From positions 345,813 through 409,812 of the forward strand of contig NZ_FNFF01000003.1 of the NCBI RefSeq assembly GCF_900100315.1: a stretch of 64,000 bases of DNA. The letters are read 5' to 3'. This document shows, one piece after another, positions 26,466-35,067 of this stretch. The stretch's first letter is position 1. Every line of letters starts with the position of its first letter. A program made the position numbers and the translations under genes. This DNA is from Streptomyces indicus. GTDB lineage: Bacteria > Actinomycetota > Actinomycetes > Streptomycetales > Streptomycetaceae. The notes below the pieces were generated by a model, which saw only the letters and a list, made by a program, of their open reading frames with translations, was not told the DNA's origin and searched no databases.

Positions 26466-27446
26466 TCAGACCTGGTCGACGGCCACGGCGTCGTACGTCG
26501 TGTCGGGCCCCGGATCCGGCACGTCGAAGCGGGCGTTGGGCAGATAGAGCCGGCGGCCCCAGGCGGCCGCGGTCGTCGGGATGCGGAAGCGGGCGGGATC
26601 GGTGATCCGGGCGATCGAACGGCCCTTGGTGCCCGCCTTGTTGAGAGCGAACACGTCGATGGCGTTCTGCTGTTGCTGCACGCAGTAGAGCGTGCGGCCG
26701 AGCAGCAGCAGCCCGTCGCCGTTGGGGATCTTCGCACCGCCGAGGTCCACGGCCTTCGCGCGGCCCGACGCGGGGTCGACCCGCATCAAAGTGCCGCCGT
26801 CCGCATAGGAGTTGACAACGAGCAGCGCCGTGCCGTCGGGGGTGCGCTCGATGCCGTTGGCCGTGAACTCCGGGCCCTGCACCCAGTCGCCCGTGAGCGG
26901 CACGGTCGTCACGCCGCCGGGCCGCTGGTGGCGGTCGAGGGCGAGGCGGTAGAGCTGCGGCTCGTAGGAGTCGGTGAACCAGGCCGCGCCCGGCGTGGGG
27001 ATGACGTCGTTCACGAACACACCGTCGACGGTGGCGAGCGTGCGCTGCTCGCCGGTGCGCGGATCGGCGATCCGCAGCTCGCTGCTGCCGCCGCCGCACA
27101 GCAGCAGATCGCCGCTGCCGAGGATCTTCAGGCCGATGACGGGATGGTCGGCGCCCTGCCCCTGGACGACGGTACGGCCGCGTCCGGTGGCCAGGTCCAC
27201 GCGGTAGACGCTGCCGTGGGCGATGGAACCGAAGTACGCGTGCGGGGTGCGGCCGATGGTGACGCCCTCGGGCCGCCAGCCGTTCGGCAGCGGGAACTGC
27301 CGTGGCCAGGACGGCCGTTCACCGGTCCCGGCCGCCTGCGCCGCCGGGCCGAGTGACCCGATGACGGCCGCGCCGCCCAGGGCCGCACCCGCCCCCAGGA
27401 GGCTGCGGCGTGCTAACGGGCGGTCAGGTCTGTTGCTCGAAGCCAT
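26466..27446 (-). CDS. Tat-exported beta-propeller (SMP-30-like) protein
   Basis: 326 residues. Twin-arginine signal LARRSLLGAGAALGG near residues 11-25 followed by a hydrophobic run and an AQA-type cleavage site, so it is exported folded. The mature part is a six-bladed propeller of the SMP-30/gluconolactonase-like type: repeats such as VYRVDLATG, LYRLALD, LMRVDPASG each give a strand-turn signature, plus FTANGIERTPDGTALLVVNS. Members bind a metal and hydrolyse lactones or act as scaffolds; activity here is unproven. The start at 27446 follows GAGAGG. Monocistronic; the next same-strand gene, mshC, is closed by its own terminator. Confidence 0.8.
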   Translation of the reverse strand: MASSNRPDRPLARRSLLGAGAALGGAAVIGSLGPAAQAAGTGERPSWPRQFPLPNGWRPEGVTIGRTPHAYFGSIAHGSVYRVDLATGRGRTVVQGQGADHPVIGLKILGSGDLLLCGGGSSELRIADPRTGEQRTLATVDGVFVNDVIPTPGAAWFTDSYEPQLYRLALDRHQRPGGVTTVPLTGDWVQGPEFTANGIERTPDGTALLVVNSYADGGTLMRVDPASGRAKAVDLGGAKIPNGDGLLLLGRTLYCVQQQQNAIDVFALNKAGTKGRSIARITDPARFRIPTTAAAWGRRLYLPNARFDVPDPGPDTTYDAVAVDQV

Positions 27447-27582
27447 GGCTCAACCTCTCGTGGTGATCTCGCCAGAAAGGGTCAACAGTCGCTCATACCC
27501 CATCACATGACGATCGCCGTCGCAGGGTTTGCCCGAATTGCCGCACGGGATTCCGGTTCGTGAGAACGACGAAGCACGAGCA

Positions 27583-27615
27583 AGCACGAAGAAGCGGAAG
27601 AAGCACGAAGAAGCG
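27583..27615. repeat. Short direct repeat AAGCACGAAGAAGCG
   Basis: The 15-mer occurs at about 27583 and again at about 27601 within an A/G-rich purine tract beside the mshC terminator. Confidence 0.6.
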
Positions 27616-27646
27616 CCGGACCGCAGTGTGCCGGTCCGGCGCTTCT
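27609..27646 (-). terminator. Terminator after mshC
   Basis: AGAAGCGCCGGACCG / CGGTCCGGCGCTTCT, a 15-bp perfect stem with an 8-nt loop; the minus strand continues into TTCGTGCTTCTTCC. 41 nt past the mshC stop. Confidence 0.85.
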
Positions 27647-27687
27647 CATCACTGCACTTCTCGTGCGGCGCTCCTCTTACCGCGAGG

Positions 27688-28917
27688 TCACAGCGCCACG
27701 CCGAGCAGCGCATCCACGGCGCGCGACACGAGCCCGGGTGCGCCCTCGTCCGTACCGCCCGTCGAGCCCTGGAGCTCGGCCCAGCGGTCCACGGCGGCGA
27801 GCGCGGCCGGTGCGTCGAGATCGTTCGCCAGCGCCTCGCGGATCTCCTCGACGAGGGCCTCGGCGGCCGGTCCGTCGGGACGCGAGACGGCGGCGCGCCA
27901 GCGGCCGAGGCGGGCCACGGCGTCGGCGAGCACCTGGTCGGTCCACTCCCAGTCGGCCCGGTAGTGGTGCGACAGGAGGGCGAGCCGTATGGCGGCGGGG
28001 TCCACGCCGTCGCGGCGGAGCTTGCTGACGAAGACCAGGTTGCCCTTGGACTTGGACATCTTCTCGCCGTCGAGCCCCACCATGCCGGCGTGCACGTACG
28101 CCTTGGCCATCGGGAACTCGCCGGTGAGCACCTGGGCGTGCGAGGCGCCCATCTCGTGGTGCGGGAAGGCCAGGTCGGAGCCGCCGCCCTGGACGTCGAA
28201 GCCCATGCCGAGGTGGTCGAGCGCGATGGCCACGCACTCGATGTGCCAGCCCGGGCGGCCGCGCCCGAGCGTGCCGCCGTCCCAGCTGGGCTCGCCCTCG
28301 CGGGCGGCCATCCACAGCATCGGGTCCAGCGGGTTCTTCTTGCCGGGGCGCTCGGGGTCGCCCCCGCGCTCGGCGGAGAGCAGCTTCATGGCGGCGGCGT
28401 CGAGGTTCGAGACCTTGCCGAAGTTGTCGTCGGACTCGACGGAGAAGTAGATGTCGCCTTCGAGCTCGTAGGCGGCGCCCATGTCCCGGAGCCGCTCGAC
28501 GAGCGGCACGATGCCGGGTATGGCCTCGACGGCGCCGATGTAGTGCTGCGGCGGAAGCATCCGCAGCGCGGTCATGTCCTCGCGGAAGAGCGCCGTCTCG
28601 CGCTCGGCGAGCCCGACCCAGTCCTCACCGTCGCGGATCGCGCGCTCGAGGAGCGGGTCGTCGACATCCGTCACGTTCTGCACGTAGACGACCTGCCGCT
28701 TCGTGTCGAGCCACACGCGCTGCACGAGGTCGAACGCGTTGTAGGTCGCCGCGTGACCCATGTGGGTCGCGTCGTACGGGGTGATCCCGCAGACGTAGAG
28801 ACGGGCGACGGGACCGGGGTCGAGGGTGACGAGCCCACCGGTCGCGGTGTCGTGGATCCTGAGGTCGCGGCCCTTGCCGGGCAGGGCGGGGACCTCGGAA
28901 GCGGGCCAGGCATGCAT
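27688..28917 (-). CDS. mshC: Cysteine:glucosaminyl-inositol ligase MshC
   Basis: 409 residues. Adds cysteine to GlcN-inositol with ATP, the third step of mycothiol synthesis. It is a cysteinyl-tRNA synthetase relative lacking the anticodon domain: class I HIGH motif as THMGH (within [20 protein letters not shown]), KMSKS as [10 protein letters not shown], and zinc ligands in YVCG, HIECV and PHHEMG. The start [10 protein letters not shown] is the conserved MshC N-terminus, with no anticodon-binding C-terminus, which separates it from CysS. Next upstream on the strand is the kinase-like/DUF3090/phosphatase trio. This grouping is conserved across actinobacteria. Confidence 0.95.
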   Translation of the reverse strand: MHAWPASEVPALPGKGRDLRIHDTATGGLVTLDPGPVARLYVCGITPYDATHMGHAATYNAFDLVQRVWLDTKRQVVYVQNVTDVDDPLLERAIRDGEDWVGLAERETALFREDMTALRMLPPQHYIGAVEAIPGIVPLVERLRDMGAAYELEGDIYFSVESDDNFGKVSNLDAAAMKLLSAERGGDPERPGKKNPLDPMLWMAAREGEPSWDGGTLGRGRPGWHIECVAIALDHLGMGFDVQGGGSDLAFPHHEMGASHAQVLTGEFPMAKAYVHAGMVGLDGEKMSKSKGNLVFVSKLRRDGVDPAAIRLALLSHHYRADWEWTDQVLADAVARLGRWRAAVSRPDGPAAEALVEEIREALANDLDAPAALAAVDRWAELQGSTGGTDEGAPGLVSRAVDALLGVAL

Positions 28918-29090
28918 GGGTCGAGCCTAACCGGATGGGTGTTCTGGTTACGACCCGGGTTTCCGATCTTGTCCGGATCCCTCCGCGTTCCGGGCCGCCG
29001 GAAAGGGTCTTCCTCCCGCGGAAGGGCCGGAATCCGCTCCACTGGCGGCCGCGGAGGGACGCCCCGTCGTACAGGCGTCCGCGAGCTGCG

Positions 29091-29960
29091 CTACACCGGC
29101 GGCCAGGGGATGGCCGGCCAGTCCCCCGAGGGCACCGGGTGCACCCCCGAGCGCAGCAGCCCGCGGACCCGGGCCAGGGTGGCCTCCACCTCGGCCGGGG
29201 TCAGGAGCGCGGCCAGGCGCCCGGCCAGCGCACCGCCGGGCGCGAGCTCCGAGGCCAGCGCGGTCAGGACGGTCACGGCCTCCGCGGGCAGCGGCTCGCC
29301 GGCCCAGCCCCACAGCAGGGTCCGCAGCTTGTTCTCGGCGTTGAACGTGACACCGTGGTCGATCCCGTAGAGCCGCCCCTCGGCGCCGGCGAGGAGATGC
29401 CCGCCCTTGCGGTCCGCGTTGTTGATCACCGCGTCGAGGACGGCGAGCCGGCGCAGCCGCTCGTCGTCGGCGTGCACGAGCAGCGCCTGGCGTCCCTCGC
29501 CGACCTCGGCGAACGCCACCGCCTTCCACCCCTCCCCCGGCTCCTCGGCGTCCACCAGCGCAAGCAGCTCGGGCCCGGGCTCCTCCGGTGCGTCGATCCA
29601 CAGCTGGCACATGCCCGTCCCGTACGGGCCCTCGCGCAGCACCGTCGGCGGTACGAGGCCCCAGCCGGTCGCCTCGGACACCGCGTACGCGGCGACCTCG
29701 CGCTCGGCGAGCGTGCCGTCGGGGAAGTCCCACAGCGGCCGCTCACCGGCGACCGGCTTGTACACGCACACGGCCGAGGCGTCCTCGTACGCGACATCGC
29801 AGAGCAGGACGGCGTTGGAGGCCTCGCGGATCTGCCCGCGCACCGTCAGCTCGCCCTCGGTGAGGAGCGTGAGCAGCTGCGGGGACGCGCCCCGGCCGAG
29901 CGCGGCCGGGGACTCGGGGGCGCTCACGCCCCGCGGCGGTATCCGTTCTGGCGCGGACAT
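29091..29960 (-). CDS. PI3/4-kinase-fold protein, SCO1664 family
   Basis: 289 residues from the ATG at 29960, with GGAGGG 7 nt upstream. Matches the actinobacterial SCO1664 family (TIGR03843), distant relatives of phosphatidylinositol 3/4-kinases. Candidate catalytic residues are visible: Lys68 in VCVYKP (ATP binding), Glu in LAEREVAAY, Asp183 in NNADRKGGH (catalytic loop) and Asp201 in GIDHGVTF (metal ligand). Whether it phosphorylates a lipid, a protein or a small molecule is unknown. Its first 37 nt overlap the end of the DUF3090 gene, so translation is probably coupled. Lies between that gene and mshC. Confidence 0.85.
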   Translation of the reverse strand: MSAPERIPPRGVSAPESPAALGRGASPQLLTLLTEGELTVRGQIREASNAVLLCDVAYEDASAVCVYKPVAGERPLWDFPDGTLAEREVAAYAVSEATGWGLVPPTVLREGPYGTGMCQLWIDAPEEPGPELLALVDAEEPGEGWKAVAFAEVGEGRQALLVHADDERLRRLAVLDAVINNADRKGGHLLAGAEGRLYGIDHGVTFNAENKLRTLLWGWAGEPLPAEAVTVLTALASELAPGGALAGRLAALLTPAEVEATLARVRGLLRSGVHPVPSGDWPAIPWPPV

Positions 29961-30514
29961 ACATGTCCCTCCGGGTCGAGCGGCAGACTGCACAGCGGGC
30001 ACGGCGGGCGGCCCGCGTTCACCACGTCCAGGGCGCGCTTGGCGAAGGCCCGGGCCTGCGCGCCGCTGAGCCGGACCCGCAGCATCGGCGGCCCGTTCTC
30101 CTCGTCCTGGAGCAGCCGCTCCTCGGCGGCCGCCAGATCGTCCTCGTCCTCGGCGTCCAGCTCGACCAGGGCCTGCGCCTCGACGACCATCTGCTGGGAC
30201 TCGCCGTCCCACGCCAGCGCCATGGTGCCGACCCGGAACTCCTCCTCGACGGGGGCGTCGAGCGGTGCGGTGTCGGCGTTCTCCGAGGGGGCGACCGCAG
30301 GTACGGGGGCCGCGCCGCCGCTGCGCCGCACGACCTCGTCGAGCAGCTCGTCCATGCGCTCGGCCAACGCCGCCACCTGGGTCTTCTCCAGCGCCACACT
30401 CGTGACCCGCCCGCCGGCCGAGGCCTGGAGGAAGAACGTACGGCGCCCGGGCAGACCCACCGTGCCGGCCACGAAGCGCTCCGGGGGGTCGTACAGGAAC
30501 ACCTGACGGGTCAC
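29924..30514 (-). CDS. DUF3090 zinc-ribbon protein (SCO1665 family)
   Basis: 196 residues from the GTG at 30514. Begins TRQVFLYDPPERFVAGTVGL, conserved in DUF3090, with an all-beta N-terminal half, an acidic middle (ELDAEDEDDLAAAEERLL) and a C-terminal CPLC...HVCPRQNG, likely a zinc ribbon with Cys/His ligands. Function unknown. It overlaps the downstream kinase-like gene by 37 nt and follows the histidine-phosphatase gene by 68 nt on the same strand, so the three are one operon. The corresponding M. tuberculosis genes, to my recollection Rv2133c-Rv2135c, keep this order. Confidence 0.85.
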   Translation of the reverse strand: MTRQVFLYDPPERFVAGTVGLPGRRTFFLQASAGGRVTSVALEKTQVAALAERMDELLDEVVRRSGGAAPVPAVAPSENADTAPLDAPVEEEFRVGTMALAWDGESQQMVVEAQALVELDAEDEDDLAAAEERLLQDEENGPPMLRVRLSGAQARAFAKRALDVVNAGRPPCPLCSLPLDPEGHVCPRQNGYRRGA

Positions 30515-30582
30515 AGCGACTGCCTCTTCCTGGAACGGAAACGGATGTGTGTACGCGGATGCCACCCTACTGCGGGCGACGA

Positions 30583-31278
30583 TCACGGTGCGCCCGCATC
30601 ACCTCCCACTGTGGCGTCCCCCCGGCCGGGTGCGGAAGGCGCGGCGGGCGGCGCGAGGGAGCCCAAGTCCCCGGTGTCGCCCAGGCGTACGAGGAAGGGG
30701 CGCAGCCGCGTGTAGCGGATGGCCGTCACCGAGCAGGGTTCCACGGACAGGCGCTGGAACAGGTCCAGATGGAGTCCGAGGGCGTCCGCCACAAGGGACT
30801 TGATGATGTCGCCGTGGGAGCACATCACATACGCGGCGTGCGGGCCGTGCTCCTCCTCCACCCGTGCGTTCCACTCCCGTACGGCCTCGGCGGCCCGGTG
30901 CTGCATCTCGCGCATGGACTCGCCGCCGGGGAAGGCGGCGGCGGTCGGGTGCTGCTGCACGACCTCCATCAGCGGCTCACCGGCGAGTTCGGCGAGCTTG
31001 CGCCCGGACCAGTCCCCGTAGTCGCACTCCGTGATCCGCTCGTCCTCGTGCAGCGCGAGCCCCTCGCGCGCGGCGAGCAGCGGCTTCAGCGTCTCCTGGC
31101 AGCGCTGGAGCGGGCTGCTGACCGCCAGCGCGAGCGGCACCCCGGCGAGCCGGCCGGGCAGGGCGGCGGCCTGCGCCTGCCCGCGTTCGTCGAGCGCGAC
31201 CCCGGGCAGCCGGCCGGCGAGCACCCCGTCGGTGTTGGCGGTGGACCGGCCGTGGCGGACGAGAATCAAGGTGGGCAT
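30583..31278 (-). CDS. Histidine phosphatase (phosphoglycerate-mutase-like) family protein
   Basis: 231 residues. LVRHGRS at 7-13 supplies the phospho-accepting His9 and Arg8; the second His lies in VMCSHGDIIK, and ITECDYGDWSG carries the acidic general acid. This is the actinobacterial MSMEG_4193-type branch of the family. Substrate unknown, but its operon position with a kinase-like protein suggests that they act on the same phosphate chemistry. The C-terminus is a disordered Pro/Gly-rich tail. First gene of the trio; divergent from corA with a 95-bp promoter gap. Confidence 0.88.
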   Translation of the reverse strand: MPTLILVRHGRSTANTDGVLAGRLPGVALDERGQAQAAALPGRLAGVPLALAVSSPLQRCQETLKPLLAAREGLALHEDERITECDYGDWSGRKLAELAGEPLMEVVQQHPTAAAFPGGESMREMQHRAAEAVREWNARVEEEHGPHAAYVMCSHGDIIKSLVADALGLHLDLFQRLSVEPCSVTAIRYTRLRPFLVRLGDTGDLGSLAPPAAPSAPGRGDATVGGDAGAP

Positions 31279-31373
31279 GCGGCCAGGGTAGGCGTCCGCG
31301 GCGGGCAGCCCGGTGCCGCACCCGGTGCACGCTCCCGGCGCACAGCGTGCATGCTCCGCCGTATCGCGGAAAG

Positions 31374-32366
31374 ATGCCCAGCGTGATCGTGGACTGCGCC
31401 ATCTATCGCGAAGGCCGCCGCACCAAGGGGCCGGAGGACTTCTCCGACGCCCTGGACGAGGCGCGGGCGGCCGGTGACGCGTTCCTGTGGCTGGGCCTGC
31501 ACGAGCCCACCGAGGCGGAGTTCGACCGCGTCACCTCGGAGTTCGGGCTGCACCCGCTGGCGGTGGAGGACGCGCTCAAGGCGCACCAGCGGCCCAAGCT
31601 GGAGGTGTACGACGATTCACTGTTCGTGGTGCTGAAGCCGATCGCGTACGACATGGCGCACGACGAGGTGAGCTCCGAGGAGCTGATGCTCTTCGTCGGC
31701 GACTCGTTCGTGGTGACGGTGCGGCACGGCGAGAGCGCGCCCCTCGGCTCGGTGCGCAAGCGCCTGGAGGACCAGCCGGATGTCCTCAAGCACGGGCCGA
31801 CCGCCGTCCTGTACGCGGTGAGCGACGCCGTCGTGGACCACTACATGGACGTGGCGGGCGAACTCCATCTGGACCTGGAGACGCTGGAGGAGGAGGTGTT
31901 CGCGCCGGATGCCACCGACACCAGGACGCTGGCCGCGCGGATCTACAACTTCAAGCGGCAGATCCTCGAATTCCGGCGCGCCACCGTGCCGTTGGCGACT
32001 CCGATGATGCGGCTTTCCGGCGCCGGCGTGCCGTTCGTGCACGAGCACTCACAGCTGTTCTTCCGCGATGTGAACGACCATCTGACGCGGGCCAACGAGT
32101 CCGTGGAGTCCCTCGACCGCCTCTGCTCGGACATCCTCGCGGCCCACCTCGCGCAGACGGGCGTGCGGCAGAACGACGACATGCGCAAGATCTCCGCCTG
32201 GGCCGCGATGGCCGCGGTGCCCACGATGGTGGCGGGGGTCTACGGCATGAACTTCGACCACATGCCCGAGCTGCACCAGTGGTGGGGCTATCCGGGCGCG
32301 CTGCTCGTGATGGGCGGCGCGGTGTACGGCCTGTACCGCCTGTTCAAGCGGCGCGGCTGGCTGTGA
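31374..32366 (+). CDS. CorA-family magnesium/cobalt channel
   Basis: 330 residues from the ATG at 31374. Long cytoplasmic funnel domain rich in Glu/Asp, then two C-terminal transmembrane helices with the pore signature YGMNF (the GMN motif) and the loop DHMPELHQWWGYPG between them, and a basic cytoplasmic end. Such channels pass divalent cations as pentamers. The ribosome site is weak (GGAAAG very close); an ATG at 31347 and a GTG at 31383 are alternatives. Divergent from the phosphatase operon. Confidence 0.9.
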   Translation: MPSVIVDCAIYREGRRTKGPEDFSDALDEARAAGDAFLWLGLHEPTEAEFDRVTSEFGLHPLAVEDALKAHQRPKLEVYDDSLFVVLKPIAYDMAHDEVSSEELMLFVGDSFVVTVRHGESAPLGSVRKRLEDQPDVLKHGPTAVLYAVSDAVVDHYMDVAGELHLDLETLEEEVFAPDATDTRTLAARIYNFKRQILEFRRATVPLATPMMRLSGAGVPFVHEHSQLFFRDVNDHLTRANESVESLDRLCSDILAAHLAQTGVRQNDDMRKISAWAAMAAVPTMVAGVYGMNFDHMPELHQWWGYPGALLVMGGAVYGLYRLFKRRGWL

Positions 32367-32482
32367 GCGAATCCGGTCCTTGACCGTGCGGACCGGCTTC
32401 CTGCCGCGACGGGACAATCGGGAACATCTGCCGTGATTCCGTTCGTTCTCCTCCCACACAGGAGGTGCGCACAGGAGGCGCG

Positions 32483-32716
32483 ATGAACGACAGCACGCAC
32501 CGTGACGACGACGGAACGGCCGACGACTGGGACGCACCCGTACTCGACGAGAGCTTCGTCCGGTCGGCCTCCGTCACCGAGGGCTCCGCCCGGAGCCGGA
32601 TGCTGGCGGCCCGCTGGCGCAAGCACGCCCCCGAGCCCGAGCCGTGGCGGGCGGACGAGCCGCCGGCCGGCTGGTTCTTCAGCCGGCGCCGGCGCCGCCG
32701 GTGGCGCCGCGGCTGA
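32483..32716 (+). CDS. Small conserved hypothetical protein (77 aa)
   Basis: Preceded by a strong AGGAGG (32473-32478) 4 nt before the ATG. Acidic first half (DDDGTADDWDAPVLDESFVR) and a very basic C-terminus (FSRRRRRRWRRG). The DESFVRxASxxEGSARSRML core recurs in Streptomyces small proteins, from memory. No domain is recognised. The arginine tail suggests nucleic acid or membrane contact; that is inference. Downstream of corA in the same direction, 116 nt away. Confidence 0.65.
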   Translation: MNDSTHRDDDGTADDWDAPVLDESFVRSASVTEGSARSRMLAARWRKHAPEPEPWRADEPPAGWFFSRRRRRRWRRG

Positions 32717-32767
32717 CCGACTCAGGCGCCTGCGCGGCGGCTCGGGCGAAGTCCTCGCGAGCCGCGC

Positions 32768-33556
32768 TCAGGCGAATCCGGGGGCCGAGGTCGCGGGCCC
32801 GCCGAGTGCGTCGCGCCGCTCGGGCATCTTCAGGGACACCATCCGGCGCCAGCCGCCGGCCCGCTCGTACGCGTACACCGCATGGATGCCCGCGGCCAGC
32901 GTCTTCGCCTTGGCCTTCGGCCAGCCGAGGATCCGGCCCATGTGGTCCATCACGGCGAGGCTCACGTCGCGGTAGATGCGGATCTCCGCGTGCGCGCACT
33001 CGTGCAGGATCCGCTGGATGTCGCGCCCGTGCCCGGCGTAGGCGAAGCGCAGCAACTCCTCGTGGCAGTACGCGAGATGGTTGTCCTCGTCGTTGGAGAT
33101 CATCTTGACGGCGCGGCCGAGGTCGGGGTGGTCGCCGAAGTACTTCCGCAGCATCACCATCTGCTCGGAGGCGCGCTGTTCGGTGACCCTGCTGTGCGCG
33201 AGATACGTGATGATGTCCTGCTCGCTGAGCGGCTTGTCGCCCTTGAGCTGCTCGTGCGCGAGGCCGATGCCGTGCTTCTCGAGCAGCATCGTGTAGTCGG
33301 TCTCGTGCGGGATCTCGCAGGGTTCGAGCCCGCGCTTCTTCAGGAGGGCGTTGAAGATCCGCCCGTGCTTGTCCTCGTCCGCGCCGTGCCGGGTGATCTT
33401 GGGGGCGAGGGCGCGCTGGCTCTCGGGGACGAGCGCCGCGATCCGCGCGTTCTCCCAGCCGCCCTGGGACTCACCGCTCGCCGCGATGGAGCAGAACAGG
33501 CGGAAGGACTCGTCGTTGTCGAGGATCTCCGTGAACAGACTCTTGGCCGAAAGCAT
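32768..33556 (-). CDS. Ferritin-like domain protein
   Basis: 262 residues from the ATG at 33556 with AGAGGTGG 7 nt upstream. Mostly alpha-helical with carboxylate/His patterns of a di-iron four-helix bundle: GADEDKHGRIF and MISNDEDNHLAYCHE each supply an E/D-x2-H-type ligand set, with further Glu in the first helix. A C-terminal HAVYAYERAGG segment follows. Members are annotated as ferritin-like or rubrerythrin-like proteins of unknown substrate. An inverted repeat about 110 nt upstream could be its operator. Monocistronic on the minus strand. Confidence 0.75.
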   Translation of the reverse strand: MLSAKSLFTEILDNDESFRLFCSIAASGESQGGWENARIAALVPESQRALAPKITRHGADEDKHGRIFNALLKKRGLEPCEIPHETDYTMLLEKHGIGLAHEQLKGDKPLSEQDIITYLAHSRVTEQRASEQMVMLRKYFGDHPDLGRAVKMISNDEDNHLAYCHEELLRFAYAGHGRDIQRILHECAHAEIRIYRDVSLAVMDHMGRILGWPKAKAKTLAAGIHAVYAYERAGGWRRMVSLKMPERRDALGGPATSAPGFA

Positions 33557-33663
33557 CGATGCCACCTCTCCATGCAGCGTTCTGCAGGGTTCCGCACAGC
33601 GCAGTCCACGACGAAGCGCCGCCCGCAAAGAACGAGTCAAATGCGGTGCGAGGTGCCAGGCAA

Positions 33664-33682
33664 CAGTTGTGTCGGACAACTG
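33664..33682. promoter_or_regulatory. Inverted repeat upstream of ferritin-like gene
   Basis: CAGTTGT-GTCGG-ACAACTG, 7-bp perfect arms, 108-126 nt upstream of the ferritin-like start. Candidate operator; regulator unknown. Confidence 0.4.
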
Positions 33683-33776
33683 CGCCGAAAGACGTATTCG
33701 GGCTCCCTTGCGGTTTGCCCGGGGCCGGCGGTGGACAGCCGTAACCCTCTTGTCCCCGGCGCGTTGTTGTACGTGA

Positions 33777-33817
33777 CGGCCGTGGCGGGGAAGACCCCCG
33801 AGCCCCCACCACGGCCG
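33777..33817 (-). terminator. Terminator after LLM oxidoreductase gene
   Basis: CGGCCGTGG(c)GGGG pairs with CCCC(a)CCACGGCCG around a 12-nt loop, 21 nt past the leftward stop at 33838. Confidence 0.65.
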
Positions 33818-33837
33818 CAGAAACTTCTCCCCGTGCG

Positions 33838-34893
33838 TTACGCCAGTCCGGCGCGCTCCACCGCTTCCACACCGGCCCGCAGGGCCGCGAGCCGCTCGTC
33901 GAGCGTGAAGCCCGCGGGAGCCAGCGTCAGGGTCGTCACGCCGGCCGCGGCGTAGGCCTGCATCCGGTCGGCGATCCGGTCCACGGAGCCGAGCAGCGCC
34001 GTCGAGTCGATCAGCTGCTGCGGTACGGCGGCCGCGGCGCCGTCCTTGTCGCCGGACAGGTACTTGTCCTGGATCTCGGCGGCTTCCTTCTCGTAGCCCA
34101 TGCGCTGGGCGAGCTGGTTGTAGAAGTTCTGCTTGCGGCTGCCCATGCCGCCCACGTAGAGGGCGGTGTACGGGCGGAAGGTGTCCGCGAGCGCGCTGAT
34201 GTCGCCGTCGTCGCCGAGGGCGAGCGGCAGAGTCGGGCAGACGTCGAAGCCGTCCATCGTCAGGCCCGCCTTTTCGCGGCCCGCGCGGAGGTACCGGAGC
34301 GCGGTGTCCTCGAGGTGCTCGGCGGACGGGAAGATCAGCAGGGCGCCCTCGGCGATCTCGCCGGTCTGCTCCAGGTTCTTGGGGCCGATCGCCGCGATGT
34401 AGACCGGGATGTGCTCGCGCGCGGGGTGCACGGTCAGCTTGATGGGCTTGCCCGGGCCGCCGGGCAGCGGCAGTGTCCAGTGCTCGCCCTCGTACGACAG
34501 GCGCTCGCGGCTCATGGCCTTGCGGACGATCTCCACGTATTCGCGGGTACGGGCCAGGGGCTTGTCGAACTTGACGCCGTACCAGCCCTCGGAGACCTGC
34601 GGGCCCGAGACGCCGAGGCCGAGGCGGAAGCGGCCGCCCGACAGGGAGTCGAGGGTCGCGGCCGTCATCGCGGTCATCGCGGGCTGGCGGGCCGGGATCT
34701 GGAAGATGGCGGAGCCGACGTCGATCCGCTCCGTCTGCGCCGCCACCCAGGACAGGACGGTCGCCGCGTCCGAGCCGTATGCCTCGGCGGCCCAGCAGAC
34801 CGAGTAACCGAGCTTGTCGGCCTCCCTGGCGACGGCCAGGTTGTCCGCGTCCATTCCGGCGCCCCAGTAGCCCAGGTTGATCCCGAGTCGCAT
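33838..34893 (-). CDS. LLM-class F420-dependent oxidoreductase
   Basis: 351 residues from the ATG at 34893 with AAGGGG about 8 nt upstream. Luciferase-like barrel: opening RLGINLGYWGAGMD, the GSAIFQIPARQPAMTA strand, FRLGLGVSGPQVSEGWYG (family signature) and VYIAAIGPKNLE. This group uses coenzyme F420 for hydride transfer to varied substrates; the specific substrate is unknown. A perfect TTACTGATCAGTAA palindrome overlaps its promoter, suggesting control by a TetR-type repressor encoded elsewhere. Divergent from the aldo/keto reductase. Confidence 0.9.
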   Translation of the reverse strand: MRLGINLGYWGAGMDADNLAVAREADKLGYSVCWAAEAYGSDAATVLSWVAAQTERIDVGSAIFQIPARQPAMTAMTAATLDSLSGGRFRLGLGVSGPQVSEGWYGVKFDKPLARTREYVEIVRKAMSRERLSYEGEHWTLPLPGGPGKPIKLTVHPAREHIPVYIAAIGPKNLEQTGEIAEGALLIFPSAEHLEDTALRYLRAGREKAGLTMDGFDVCPTLPLALGDDGDISALADTFRPYTALYVGGMGSRKQNFYNQLAQRMGYEKEAAEIQDKYLSGDKDGAAAAVPQQLIDSTALLGSVDRIADRMQAYAAAGVTTLTLAPAGFTLDERLAALRAGVEAVERAGLA

Positions 34894-34905
34894 CGGCCGC
34901 ACCCC

Positions 34906-34919
34906 TTACTGATCAGTAA
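34906..34919. promoter_or_regulatory. Perfect 14-bp palindrome, TetR-type operator candidate
   Basis: TTACTGATCAGTAA, 13-26 nt upstream of the LLM oxidoreductase ATG, so a bound protein would block transcription or the ribosome site. No regulator gene is adjacent. Confidence 0.55.
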
Positions 34920-35067
34920 CGTCTGAGTTGCCTGGAGCCTAGCGGGTGGGGGCGGATTGCGGCAGGGGCGCGGTGCTCCGGGGCGTGCGACCGGCGGTGC
35001 GACGGCTGGTGCGCGGGTTATCCACAGGCCCCCACGAGGCGGCGCGTGGCCAGTAATCTCAGCGCCC

